A DNA stretch of 64,000 nucleotides. It comes from Agarivorans gilvus. Its GTDB lineage: Bacteria; Pseudomonadota; Gammaproteobacteria; Enterobacterales; Celerinatantimonadaceae. The position numbers and the translations under genes are program-made. The DNA is taken from the NCBI RefSeq assembly GCF_001420915.1, contig NZ_CP013021.1:3816501-3880500 (forward strand). The letters are read 5' to 3'. Below, piece by piece: positions 45,539-54,859 of this stretch. Each line of letters begins with the position of its first letter. Position 1 is the stretch's first letter. Under the pieces are notes generated by a model. That model did no database searches, was not told the origin of the DNA, and saw only the letters and a program-made list of their open reading frames with translations.

Positions 45539-46465
45539 TTAAGCATTTGGCCACTCTTTTATAGCAAAATGCGGTGTACTTAAGCCTTTAATATCGCCTA
45601 ATTCTATGGCAAATAGACCGCCGCTGAGTGGATACTGTTCTAGTTGCTGCGGGCTCATGCCATCACGCGCGGTTACCACATATAAAGTCGATAGATCCGC
45701 TCCGCCAAAGGCACACTTGGTGACGTTTAAGGCAGGAATTGCGATTTGTCGCTCCAGCTTACCTTCAGGCGTATAACGGCTAATTCTAGCGCCGTTATAA
45801 TGGGCTACCCATAGGTGTTGCTCGGCATCCAGAGTGATGCCATCGGGATTACCAAAACTCCGGTCAACCTCTAGCCAGTCTTGCATGGCTAACAAGCTAC
45901 CATCGCTGGCCAAAGCTGCGCGCTTAATCATAAAGTTTTCGGTATCAACAAAGTAAGCATAGCCTTGCTGGGCGCTGAATGTTGGGCCATTGGTGACCCA
46001 ATAACGTGCAGGCTCGGCACTTAGTTCTAGCTCTGGAGTGAGTCGGTAGAAGCGGCCGGAAGCGGTTTTAATATCTATATCCATGGTGCCAAACCAAAGA
46101 TCGCCATTGGGAGCCACCCAAGCATCGTTGCAGCGATTGTTGCTCAACTCTGGTTCTGGTTGAATCAGTGGAAAACCTTGCTGTTGTTGCAGCAATCTTA
46201 CCCCATCGGCGTAGCAGGCCACAAAGGTAGCAGGCTGGCTGTCTATTTGGGTGGGTAATATGGCACTAATCATCGAGTCTTGTGGCCAGCTTTGGCGCTC
46301 GCCGCTAGTAGGATGATAACGGTGTAGCTGTTGGCCAATAATATCTACCCAGTAAAGTGCTTGTTCTGCCTCTATCCATACTACGCCTTCGCCTAGCTGA
46401 GCTTCGGCGGGCCAAATACATTTGACCTGAGCATCTTGCTGCATGTGGTTTTCCATGGTTTTCAC
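45539..46465 (-). CDS. SMP-30/gluconolactonase-family lactonase
   Basis: A six-bladed beta-propeller lactonase of 308 residues (a start at MQQDAQ, 7 codons later, is also possible). The metal-ligand positions are seen as LGEGVVW (Glu near 24), NRCNDAWVAPNGDLWFGTMD, NGPTFS and GNPDGITLDAEQHLWVAHYNGARI. It hydrolyses sugar lactones to aldonic acids. The next gene on the same strand is an exported AGE-like protein. The pair could be part of sugar catabolism, but the sugar is unknown. Confidence 0.88.
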   Translation of the reverse strand: MKTMENHMQQDAQVKCIWPAEAQLGEGVVWIEAEQALYWVDIIGQQLHRYHPTSGERQSWPQDSMISAILPTQIDSQPATFVACYADGVRLLQQQQGFPLIQPEPELSNNRCNDAWVAPNGDLWFGTMDIDIKTASGRFYRLTPELELSAEPARYWVTNGPTFSAQQGYAYFVDTENFMIKRAALASDGSLLAMQDWLEVDRSFGNPDGITLDAEQHLWVAHYNGARISRYTPEGKLERQIAIPALNVTKCAFGGADLSTLYVVTARDGMSPQQLEQYPLSGGLFAIELGDIKGLSTPHFAIKEWPNA

Positions 46466-46600
46466 AGTGTTTGGCCGCTTATTGTATGCACTGTTGAGCA
46501 GATGTGAAGGGGGGCGAAGGAAGCATTAAAGGCTTTCATCAAATAATCGTGAATTTGCGAAGCTGACTGCAAAACTGAGGTTTGAAGAGAGTGAGAAGAT

Positions 46601-46630
46601 AAGGACTTAGCAGGGCTAAGCTAAGTCCTT
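46601..46630 (-). terminator. Hairpin downstream of the AGE-like gene
   Basis: AAGGACTTAGC (46601-46611) and GCTAAGTCCTT (46620-46630) form a perfect 11-bp stem with an 8-base loop, just after the stop of the minus-strand gene. No strong T-run follows on the minus strand. Confidence 0.6.
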
Positions 46631-46636
46631 GGTGGC

Positions 46637-48049
46637 TTATTTAGAGTGATTAATGCCAATGCCTCGATAGCTCACTTCGCTGATCGCGAGGTTTTGCCAT
46701 TGGCCGACAGCTTTAGCTTGTATGCTTTGAGCTCTATAGAAATAGGGTTGGCGTAGTTGAGCTTGCTGTTGTGGCATGGCAAAGAACAAACGCGCCGTTT
46801 CGCCGTTTAATTGAGCACTGCTAAGGTAGGCGACTAAGGCATGCTCTAGGGCATGGTAATCGCTCTTCCAGAGATGAATTTTTAGCCCTTGATTGGCCAC
46901 CGGATAAGTACCACCATCACTGGCCACAAAACGTTGGAACCATTGCGGATAGGTTTGGCTTAGGTAGTGGCTAGCTTCGGGTTCGATTAGCGCTAAACTG
47001 GCCGCCGCTTGGTCAAGCTCGGCGTATTCCCACCAAATGGCCGGTGCACCATTGGGTAAACGGCGCCAACCGCCTTCTCCCTCTTCGATGAAGGCCGCAT
47101 TCAAGGTGGCCTTAAGCCCCTTGAGGCTGTTTTGTGCCAAGGTGCTATCGCCAAGATATTCTGCCGCCAGCCAGCTCATCCACCATGCTTTAGCGGTATG
47201 GCCGAAGTCGTTGTGGCGGGCCGAGTCTTGCTGATAGTCTTCGCCATGTTTAGTGCCCCAGAAGCGAAAATCATCGGGTCTGAGAAATTGCTGCATGATG
47301 GTATTGAGTAGGGCGCTGAGGTCGGCATTCCAGCGGCTCTTTTCTGGCTCCGGCAACAAAGGGGAAATAAGCAACATGTAAGCATTGATTTGGTCCAGTT
47401 GAGCCACCAGTTCAATTTCATTGCCTTGGCCGTTGCTAGAAGGGGCATTAACCCAGCGCAAACGCTGGTTTTGCTCATCCCAATATTGCTCAAAGATATA
47501 GTTTTTAACTTTGATAAGGTCGGCCAGCACTGCTGGATCACCAGTTAAATAGTAGTAAAAGGCCATGCCCAGTTGCGCGTAGGCCATGTCTTGAGTAGTG
47601 CGCTGCGCTGCCGAGAACTGTGATTTCCCTTGTTCGGTGACGCTAATCACCGAGCCGGGCTCTTCCAGCAAATGGCTGCGTAGGTAGTCAACGCCGGCCT
47701 TGGCTAATTTTAAGGCTTGAGGATCGCCAGTTAAATGAAAGATCACCCCATAAACAAAGGTATGGCGGGCTTGCATGCGAGTGTAGTTTTCATTTAAGTG
47801 CGCGGCCATCCATTTAGGCGCATTGGCCAACTCGTCACAGCTTTGGCTCAGTTGATAGGCCGAGCCATCATTACAGCGGAAGGTCGGGAAATTGCCTAGC
47901 GGAGAGCCATAGGCATCTTGATGCAGCCAAAAGGGCGCCAGCTCATTGCTGACGCTATCTAACCAACGTTGGGCAGGAGGCAGCGGCGCATCTACTGCAT
48001 ATGCTTGGCCTCCAGCGAATAAACAAACACTTAGTACTAACCGTTTCAT
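46637..48049 (-). CDS. Secreted AGE/cellobiose-epimerase-like (alpha/alpha)6-barrel protein
   Basis: A 470-residue protein with a signal peptide (MKRLVLSVCLFAGGQAYA). The fold is a helical barrel of the N-acylglucosamine 2-epimerase type, seen in the repeating helix pairs and the histidine-bearing segments ARHTFVYGVIFHLTG, RHNDFGHTAKAWWMSW and SDYHALEHALVAYL. WWEYAELDQAAASL is also family-like. Known AGE proteins are mostly cytoplasmic, so the export signal is unusual. It could be an exported epimerase or a related glycan-active enzyme. Confidence 0.7.
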   Translation of the reverse strand: MKRLVLSVCLFAGGQAYAVDAPLPPAQRWLDSVSNELAPFWLHQDAYGSPLGNFPTFRCNDGSAYQLSQSCDELANAPKWMAAHLNENYTRMQARHTFVYGVIFHLTGDPQALKLAKAGVDYLRSHLLEEPGSVISVTEQGKSQFSAAQRTTQDMAYAQLGMAFYYYLTGDPAVLADLIKVKNYIFEQYWDEQNQRLRWVNAPSSNGQGNEIELVAQLDQINAYMLLISPLLPEPEKSRWNADLSALLNTIMQQFLRPDDFRFWGTKHGEDYQQDSARHNDFGHTAKAWWMSWLAAEYLGDSTLAQNSLKGLKATLNAAFIEEGEGGWRRLPNGAPAIWWEYAELDQAAASLALIEPEASHYLSQTYPQWFQRFVASDGGTYPVANQGLKIHLWKSDYHALEHALVAYLSSAQLNGETARLFFAMPQQQAQLRQPYFYRAQSIQAKAVGQWQNLAISEVSYRGIGINHSK

Positions 48050-48144
48050 GCATGGTCTCCTAAAGCTAATCCGCTAATTCTCAAAGATTTTATCTGAAGA
48101 GCCTTGCTGAAATTATGGTCGCCTGCACAGTTTTGTCTTTTTGA

Positions 48145-48173
48145 TAAAAAAAGCGATAGCCAAGGCTATCGCT
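48145..48173 (-). terminator. Terminator of rsgA
   Basis: AGCGATAGC (48152-48160) pairs with GCTATCGCT (48165-48173). The A-run at 48146-48151 gives a T-run after the hairpin on the minus strand. Confidence 0.85.
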
Positions 48174-48186
48174 AATCAGCATTAAA

Positions 48187-49233
48187 TTATTGCTGTCGTT
48201 TATTGTGCTGTTGCTGTACCCGTTTATACATTTTGCTTAAGTCCCGCTGATGGGCTCGTCGCTGGGCGATGCTAGCGGCATTTAGCTGCTGTTCACGCAG
48301 TAACTTTTGGTAAGAGCTTAAGCGCCTAGGGTCTAATAACCCTTGGTTGATGGCGCGCTGCACCGCACAACCTGGCTCGCTCTGATGCTGACAGTCGGCA
48401 AACTTACACTCCTCGGCCAGTTGGCTAATCTCGTCGAAGGTGTGTTTTACCCCTTGTTCACAGTCGCTTAATTGCAATTCGCGCATGCCCGGGGTGTCTA
48501 GCAGTAAACCGGCATTAGGCATTTGCAGCAGCGCTCGAGCGGTGGTGGTGTGCCTACCTTTACTATCGTCCTCACGAATGGCGCCGGTGGCATTTCGTTG
48601 TTCGCCCAGCAAGCTGTTAACCAGGGTTGATTTGCCCACCCCCGATGAGCCTAAAAACGCCACCGTTTGTCCCACGTTGCACCATGCACTTAAGGCTTGC
48701 ACTTGCTCACTGTCGAGCGCATTTATGGCCAACACATTTAACATTGGCTTAAGTGCTTGAACTTGCTCGACGTAGCGTTGTGGATCGGCGCAGCCATCGG
48801 CCTTACTAAGTACCACTACCGCTTCTACCTGCGCTTCACTGGCTAAGCTGAGATAGCGTTCAATTCGATTGAGATTAAAGTCATTATTCAACGAACAAAC
48901 GATGAAGGCGGTGTCGACATTCGCGGCAATTAGCTGCTGCTGTGCGCTTGGGCCTGCGGCCTTACGGCTAAATAGCGAGCTGCGCTCTAGTAGCTTTACC
49001 AAGCGAACAGCGCCTTTATGATTATGTAACCATAACCAGTCACCCACGGTTATTGGCGGTTGTTGGCTGCTTACTGGCAGCTCTAACCATCCTTGTTCTG
49101 TGGCTAGCAAGTAGTGGCTGCGATGCTGTGCAAATACGCGAGCGGCAAAACCTTGTTCAAGTTGTTCTAGGTTGAGTTGTTGATGAAAGAAGGCCTTCCA
49201 TCCAAGTTGAGATAGAGAAAAACAATTACTCAT
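48187..49233 (-). CDS. rsgA: Ribosome small-subunit biogenesis GTPase RsgA
   Basis: RsgA is a circularly permuted GTPase that checks late 30S maturation. The 348-residue product has an OB-fold (about 30-90), then the permuted G motifs: LSKAD (G4, 142-146), GSSGVGKST (G1, 195-203), DTPG (G3, 246-249), and a zinc site with Cys276, Cys281, His283 and Cys289. The tail is basic and Gln-rich. It is the longer YloQ-like form. Its mRNA leader carries a possible 14-codon leader ORF and three hairpins. Confidence 0.93.
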   Translation of the reverse strand: MSNCFSLSQLGWKAFFHQQLNLEQLEQGFAARVFAQHRSHYLLATEQGWLELPVSSQQPPITVGDWLWLHNHKGAVRLVKLLERSSLFSRKAAGPSAQQQLIAANVDTAFIVCSLNNDFNLNRIERYLSLASEAQVEAVVVLSKADGCADPQRYVEQVQALKPMLNVLAINALDSEQVQALSAWCNVGQTVAFLGSSGVGKSTLVNSLLGEQRNATGAIREDDSKGRHTTTARALLQMPNAGLLLDTPGMRELQLSDCEQGVKHTFDEISQLAEECKFADCQHQSEPGCAVQRAINQGLLDPRRLSSYQKLLREQQLNAASIAQRRAHQRDLSKMYKRVQQQHNKRQQ

Positions 49234-49269
49234 TATTTACCCCAAAGCACTAAGGTGCATTCTAAATGT

Positions 49270-49364
49270 TTAGAGGGGGCAATGTCGCCCCGGTGATAAC
49301 CGGGCTTAACAGGAAGGAGTTAGGAAGCCTGTTCCTGAGCCCGTAGGGTGTTTAATACAATCAT
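49270..49364 (-). promoter_or_regulatory. Structured leader of rsgA with a candidate leader peptide
   Basis: On the minus strand a 14-codon ORF (49364 down to 49320; MIVLNTLRAQEQAS, with GAGGA upstream) overlaps the first of three consecutive hairpins. These are GGGCT...AACAGG with CCTGTT...AGCCC, then CCGG-TTATCA-CCGG, then GGGGC-GACATT-GCCCC. The layout is like an attenuator or a leader-peptide-controlled switch just before the rsgA start. Confidence 0.45.
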
Positions 49365-49656
49365 CTTGTGTCCTCATTATTTGGGCTTATTACTGAACGA
49401 TGCGAAATTGTAGCTTAAGTCCTGAAGCAAAGCTGTAAATTCATAGCTAAACTTTAACACTCCTAGTAAAAATTCATAAAATAATCCCCAAACAACTTAG
49501 CTATACCCATACTTAAACACGCTATTGTTGCAATTAGTCTCGTGAGTTAAGCCTCTGGCTTGGTGTTAAATTTTGTTTTAAACGTTTTGTGCTTAGCTCG
49601 CGTAGATGAATAACAGATGAGTTTTATCGGCAAAATATGCTGTAACGGAGATTTCT

Positions 49657-50364
49657 ATGGATTATTTTCGACCCGCCGAAGAGCGTGGTTCCGTTGATTT
49701 GGGTTGGCTGCAAAGCCAGCATAGTTTTTCATTTGCCAATTATTACGATCCCAAACACATGGGGTACTCGGTGTTACGGGTGATCAATCAAGACACGGTG
49801 GCTCCTGCCCAAGGTTTTGCTACGCATTCCCATAAAGATATGGAAATTATTTCCTATGTTACCCAAGGTGTGGTTGAACACGTGGATAGCATGGGCAATC
49901 GTTATCAAGTTCCGGCGGGAGATATTCAAGTGATGAGTGCCGGCACTGGAGTCAGTCATTCTGAATATAATGCCTCTGACTCAGAGCCTTTGGAGTTTTT
50001 ACAAATTTGGCTTAAGCCCCAACAGCTGGGATTGGCACCAGCCTACCAACAGGCGAATATTCAGCAGCGCCAAACGCTCACACCCTTAGTCACCCCCGAT
50101 GGCCGAGACGGCTCGCTATTGATGAAGCAAGATGCGGCCTTGTATCGCTTAACTCTACCAGCGCACAGTGAGTTTAAATTAGAGGTGATGAAGGCTTGCG
50201 CGTATTTGCATGTGGTGTCGGGAGCCGCCAAATTGCAGCAAACTGGGCGGGAGCTGCACAATATTCGCGTCGGAGATGGCGCGGGCTTTTCTGGAGAGCC
50301 TGTATTACTGCTGACCGAAGATTACCCGCTTGAAGCGCTGTGGTTTGATTTGCCCAGCGCTTAA
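49657..50364 (+). CDS. Pirin-family bicupin protein
   Basis: The 235-residue protein is a two-cupin pirin like E. coli YhhW (quercetin 2,3-dioxygenase activity in vitro). The N-terminal pirin signature is clear: SFSFANYYDPKHMG, FATHSHKDMEIISYVTQG and QVMSAGTGVSHSE, which hold the metal ligands His-x-His and later His and Glu. The C-terminal cupin lacks metal ligands. Role in the cell unknown, possibly redox or stress control. Confidence 0.9.
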   Translation: MDYFRPAEERGSVDLGWLQSQHSFSFANYYDPKHMGYSVLRVINQDTVAPAQGFATHSHKDMEIISYVTQGVVEHVDSMGNRYQVPAGDIQVMSAGTGVSHSEYNASDSEPLEFLQIWLKPQQLGLAPAYQQANIQQRQTLTPLVTPDGRDGSLLMKQDAALYRLTLPAHSEFKLEVMKACAYLHVVSGAAKLQQTGRELHNIRVGDGAGFSGEPVLLLTEDYPLEALWFDLPSA

Positions 50365-50388
50365 GTTGTGGTGACTTGAGTGCGTGGC

Positions 50389-51288
50389 TTAAATAGAGGC
50401 CAGCTGGAAGTCGGGGATAATTTGGCTGCGGGCGATGTGCTCGGCCACATCTAAGCCGCGTAAAAAACCATGTTGGGTGACTAATACGCTGGTAAAACCT
50501 TGAGCATTGCCGCCCAAAATGTCGGTATGCAGGGTATCACCAATCATGGCGATGCGCTTGGCTGGTATAGTGCCTCGTTGCGCACCAATGCGTTTCAAGG
50601 CCTCCTCAAAAATCGGCGCGTAGGGCTTGCCATAGCAGCGCACTAAGGGGTAGAGATCGTCGGGTAGCGTCAGGGTAAAACTGCCTGGCTCTTGAGATAC
50701 CCCATGTTCAAGCGGCGCGATGAGATCGGAGTTGCCCACCCACACGGTGCGCGGTTGGGCTCTGAGCGCTTGAACAAAGCGCTGTTGGCGTTGCTCATTC
50801 CAAGCTTGGCCGCTTAAGAATAAAAACTCTTCGGCCTGCCAAAACTCTGGATCTTGTGGGTAGAAGCAGGGGCGCTCAATATCAAGGCGAAACTCATCAA
50901 GGGTGATCACCCCTAAGCTTTTACTGCCGCTTAAGTCGATGGCTTGCATGAGAACTTCACGGCTACTTATGATTTCTTGCTCGCTGAAGTCGTAACCGAG
51001 GCGTTGAAACTTCTCCACCAGCTGCGGCTTGTTTTGGGTAGCTGCGTTGGTGACGACCAGTACCATTTTGCCAGCGGCGCGCAACTTGGTAATTTGCTCA
51101 CAAGCGCCGCTAATCGGGCTTGAACCCACGTTGAGCACGCCGTAGGCATCAAATAAAAATACATCAATATGCTCGACTAAATCGGTGATTTTCTGAATCA
51201 CTCGGTTGGCCTGCTGCCCATTATTTTGGGGGAGTCTTTCTGGTATTGCTAAATAAGCAGTAAAAGCTTCTGAAGGGCTAGAAAACAT
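50389..51288 (-). CDS. HAD-IIA family phosphatase (NagD-like)
   Basis: The most likely start is the ATG giving MFSSPSEAFTAY; an upstream ATG at 51438 adds 50 residues of poor composition. The 299-residue enzyme shows HAD motif I DVFLFDAYGVLN, motif II LVVTNAATQNK, a motif III lysine region around CYGKPYAPIFEEALKR, and motif IV MIGDTLHTDILGGNAQG. The insert cap is C2 type. It probably dephosphorylates a small sugar or nucleotide phosphate. The gene is divergent from a DMT transporter. Confidence 0.85.
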   Translation of the reverse strand: MFSSPSEAFTAYLAIPERLPQNNGQQANRVIQKITDLVEHIDVFLFDAYGVLNVGSSPISGACEQITKLRAAGKMVLVVTNAATQNKPQLVEKFQRLGYDFSEQEIISSREVLMQAIDLSGSKSLGVITLDEFRLDIERPCFYPQDPEFWQAEEFLFLSGQAWNEQRQQRFVQALRAQPRTVWVGNSDLIAPLEHGVSQEPGSFTLTLPDDLYPLVRCYGKPYAPIFEEALKRIGAQRGTIPAKRIAMIGDTLHTDILGGNAQGFTSVLVTQHGFLRGLDVAEHIARSQIIPDFQLASI

Positions 51289-51473
51289 CGTTACAACTCG
51301 ATAAAAATTTGTTCTTACTGTGGCAGTTTTTTCGCTGAAAATGAAGCCGTAAAACCTTTTATACGCTGGCTGTGCCTCGTTTGGCTGAGGGTTAACAGAG
51401 AAAAGTGAATCTTTACTTGGCTTAATTTTTATAAACATTACACTCTAGCTTTTATTTTTAGCCAAGAGTGATT

Positions 51474-52348
51474 ATGCAATACCTGTTAGCCGTGACCCTA
51501 TTATGGGCCTTCTCCTTTAGTTTAATTGGCGTCTATTTAGCCGGCCAAGTGGATGCTTGGTTCTCGGTGTTGTTACGCATCGCCCTTGCCACCTTGGTAT
51601 TTCTGCCTTTTTTAAAACCGAAGTCGCTAAAGCCGAAGACGGCTCTTAAGCTGATGCTAATAGGGGCCATTCAGTTGGGTTGTATGTATGGCTTCTATTA
51701 TCAGTCGTTTTTGTATTTATCTGTGCCCGAAGTGTTGCTGTTTACCGTAATGACGCCTATCTACGTTACCTTGGTCAATGATTTGATTGAGCGACGCTTT
51801 AATGCGCAGTTCTTACTTAGCGCCTTTATTGCGACCTTAGGCGCGGTGGCGATCCGCTACCAAGGTATAGACCAAGGTTTTATTACCGGTTTCTTGTTGG
51901 TGCAGGGGGCTAACCTGTGTTTTGCCAGCGGCCAAGTGGGCTATAAGCGCTTAATGGCTAAGTCTAGCTTGCAGCTAGAGCAGAGTACGGTTTTTGCTTG
52001 GTTCTTCATCGGTGCCTTGTTGGTGGCCTTGCTCGGTTTTGCGCTGTTAGGTAATGCTGAAAAACTGCCTACTACAACGACTCAATGGGGGTATTAATTT
52101 ATTTGGGCACGATAGCCTCGGGTGTCGGTTATTTTGCTTGGAATAAAGGGGCCACCTTAGTGAACGTAGGCGCCTTGGCGGTCGCCAATAACCTACTTAT
52201 TCCCGCCGGTATCGCGGTCAACCTATTAATCTGGAACCATGACGCCGACGTACTGCGCTTAAGTATTGGCGCAGGGATTATTATTGCTGCGCTGGCCTTA
52301 AATGAGCGTAGTTGGAATAAACGCAAGGCTAAGTTAAGCGCTTCTTAG
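51474..52348 (+). CDS. DMT/EamA-family transporter (frameshifted in this sequence)
   Basis: Ten hydrophobic helices in two EamA repeats, starting MQYLLAVTLLWAFSFSLIGVY. The first frame ends at 52097. Adding one G to the GGGGG run 52087-52091 gives TTTTQWGVLIYLGTIASGVGYF and joins the second frame to 52348, a normal DMT protein of about 291 residues. The second half contains WNKGATLVNVGALAVANNLLIP, typical of carboxylate/amino-acid transporters. The substrate is unknown. Confidence 0.82.
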
Positions 52349-52359
52349 TCTGTTAATTA

Positions 52360-52390
52360 GAGAGGCGGTAGGTTTAACCGCCTCTTCACT
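52360..52390 (+). terminator. Terminator after the DMT transporter gene
   Basis: AGAGGCGGT (52360-52368) pairs with ACCGCCTCT (52376-52384) around a 7-base loop, followed by a T-containing tail. Confidence 0.7.
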
Positions 52391-52433
52391 TTATGGGCTT
52401 AGCGCACTGTTGCATGTGGCTTAAGCTAGGTGC

Positions 52434-54515
52434 TTAGGGCAGCTCAAAAGCCTGTCTAATTTGCTCAAAGCTCACTAACTTAAAGTTTTGGTTTTGTAGC
52501 GCATAGTTTGGGTCAACGTTGTACCAATCTTGGGCTATAAATAAGCCTTCCGGATAGGCTTCGCCAAGGTAGGCGGCAGTGGCTACAATGCCATCGGTAT
52601 CGCTGGCCCCATCAAAGCCCTGTTGATCATCGGCAATAATCGCAAAACTGCCTACTACTTGGTTCTGTTGGTTAAGATCATACAGCACGTAGCTATTATT
52701 GCCTTGGCTAGAGGCTAGCAGGTATTTGTTGCTGCCGTCGTCGTACAGGGTCAGGCCTTCTATGTCGGCGACCAGCTGTTGGCCATCAACACTGGCGAAA
52801 GCGGTGGCTTCGCCGCTGGCGGTTTCTTCGGCATTAAAACTCCAAATGCCCACATCTTCTTCGCCCACATATAGGGTGGCAGTTTGGTCATCTACCACAC
52901 AGCCTTCGGGTTGGCTTTCTACTTGTAATTGCCTGACCATTTGCCCATGAATACCTTGTTCGCTAGGGCTTAAACGCCATTGTTCTATCACCCCATTTTT
53001 ACCGTTTACAAATACATAGGGAGTATCATCGGCGGCCAGATACATACATAGGCCATAGACCTCATCCACCGAAGAGACTAACTGATCTTGATCGAGTTGT
53101 TCACCAAGTGCAGGCAGTTTAACGATAGGCTCTTGACCATTGCTGGCGGCCTGAATTTGATAGAGGCTAATGGTATTGAGTTCGCGATTGGAGGCGGCGG
53201 CAAGAGTGAAGCTTGAGCCATCCCAATTGACGATGTTTTGGCGTAAATCGACGTTATTGGGCTCGCCTTCCTGCAAGTATTGTAATAGTTGGCCGTCCAG
53301 ATTGTAGGCCATTAGTCCGCCTTGCTTATTGGTGGCAATGATTAGGCTGGCGCTAGGCTCATCTTGGTTGAGCCAAAATGCCGGATCGTCGGCGGCATCG
53401 CCATCGTCGTCTACCGCTTCAGTTTCGCCATTAGACTTCACCAATTTGATGTTGCTATTGCTTAGCTCGCGGTGGCTGAGGCTGGATGTGATTGGTGCGC
53501 TGGCCAGCTCTGGTAGCGTGTTGAGACTGGCATAAGCGAGTTTTTCGTACACTGGTTGCTCAAGTTCGCTATTACCCAACCATAGGCCATCTCGTGCTAC
53601 GGCGAGAGTTTTGGTTTCATCAAAACCTACCACTGTAGTTTGCGCGCTAAAGCTCAGGTCATCGCGCTGATAAAACAATAAGCCAGCGCCTTCGTCGGCC
53701 ACCACTAAGTAGCCTTGACCATCGTCTTGATAGCTTAGGCCGATGCCTTCAATTTCTTCGAGGTGACCCAGCGGTGCCACGCTGTCGACCAGTTTGCGTT
53801 CTTTAACGTTTTCAGCATCGGCGCCATAGGCCCAGATGCCGACATTTTGCTCGGCAATATATAAATTTGCGGTTTCATCATCCACCGCACAAGCGCTTAA
53901 TTTACCGCCTACGTTAAGCTCGCGTACCGCTTGGGGAAGACCGGTGCCATCGACAATGGTGCTGTTGATGTTGGCGCCGTCGAAGTCCAGTTTGTACTGT
54001 TTGGCGATGCCTAAATCGGAGACGCCAATCACGCTTAACTCACTGGTGGTGGTATTTTTGTAAAGGCACAGCCCTTCAGCAGCAAAGTCCAGCGCCAATT
54101 CACCCAAGCTAAGTAGCTCTGGTTCGGCCTTGGCTTGATGAGCAATCGAGTAGAAGGCAATGCTTTGTTCGTCGGGTAAAGCCAGAGCCACTAGGTCGAT
54201 GCTATCGCCGTTGCTGGCGGTGATTTGATAGCGCAGATCGGCGCTGGTGACCTCACCTAATTCTGCATGCAGGACTTGCTGGCCTTGACTGTCGAAAAGG
54301 GCCAGGCCGTCACCTTCCAAACTGACTAACAATAAATCTAGAGAGGCATCGCTGGCTGACTGCCAGACTGCGGCATCGGCGATATCTTCATAGCTGTGAG
54401 ATGTTTTGAGTTCGCTAGTGAGCAAAACTTCAGGATTGGTTTGACCATTGTCGTCGCTGCCACAGCCGCTGAGTCCGGCGGCGAGAACTAGGCTGCTAAG
54501 AGCAAGTTTACGCAT
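52434..54515 (-). CDS. Beta-propeller phytase lipoprotein, two-domain
   Basis: The 693-residue protein starts with a lipoprotein signal (LVLAAGLSGC, cysteine 18). It has two phytase-like propellers: an N-terminal, less complete one (about 30-340) and a C-terminal one from about 375 with DDPAFWLNQDEPSASLIIATNKQGGLMAYNLDG, NNVDLRQNI, EPEGCVVDD-like repeats and EDVGIWSF. Dual-domain BPPs release phosphate from Ca-phytate; the incomplete domain increases efficiency. It is divergent from GGDEF and AraC genes near a TonB receptor relic, a linkage reported for phytases in marine bacteria. Confidence 0.85.
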   Translation of the reverse strand: MRKLALSSLVLAAGLSGCGSDDNGQTNPEVLLTSELKTSHSYEDIADAAVWQSASDASLDLLLVSLEGDGLALFDSQGQQVLHAELGEVTSADLRYQITASNGDSIDLVALALPDEQSIAFYSIAHQAKAEPELLSLGELALDFAAEGLCLYKNTTTSELSVIGVSDLGIAKQYKLDFDGANINSTIVDGTGLPQAVRELNVGGKLSACAVDDETANLYIAEQNVGIWAYGADAENVKERKLVDSVAPLGHLEEIEGIGLSYQDDGQGYLVVADEGAGLLFYQRDDLSFSAQTTVVGFDETKTLAVARDGLWLGNSELEQPVYEKLAYASLNTLPELASAPITSSLSHRELSNSNIKLVKSNGETEAVDDDGDAADDPAFWLNQDEPSASLIIATNKQGGLMAYNLDGQLLQYLQEGEPNNVDLRQNIVNWDGSSFTLAAASNRELNTISLYQIQAASNGQEPIVKLPALGEQLDQDQLVSSVDEVYGLCMYLAADDTPYVFVNGKNGVIEQWRLSPSEQGIHGQMVRQLQVESQPEGCVVDDQTATLYVGEEDVGIWSFNAEETASGEATAFASVDGQQLVADIEGLTLYDDGSNKYLLASSQGNNSYVLYDLNQQNQVVGSFAIIADDQQGFDGASDTDGIVATAAYLGEAYPEGLFIAQDWYNVDPNYALQNQNFKLVSFEQIRQAFELP

Positions 54516-54859
54516 TTTTCTTTCCTTGAAAGGTGTTAAAAAGTGGCTAGACGCTAAAAGTCTAAGATGACTTTTTTGTGACAGAACAAAGTCTAAAAGC
54601 TGATATTAGGCGACTTTAAGCGCCTGTTGGCTGGTGCTTGAGCTGTTGTGACTAAGCGGCGGCAGAGGTTTAGTCGATGGCTTGCGAGCGCTGCGCTAAT
54701 GCTCTTAGGCTTTTGCGCGGGCTTAGCCATAGAGCTGTAATAAAAATGCCAAATGGGCGCAAAATGGCTGAGCTATTCGGACTATTTTCATATTTCTTGC
54801 ATTTTGCACTGTTAATCTGCCTGCGTTTTGCACCTAAGCGTGCTTGTGAGGAGGTGACA

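Noticed and set aside
54677..54859. N-terminal 61-residue extension of the GGDEF-like protein
   Set aside because: The internal GTG at 54860 has a near-perfect AGGAGGT site and the extension has unusual composition. It cannot be fully excluded.
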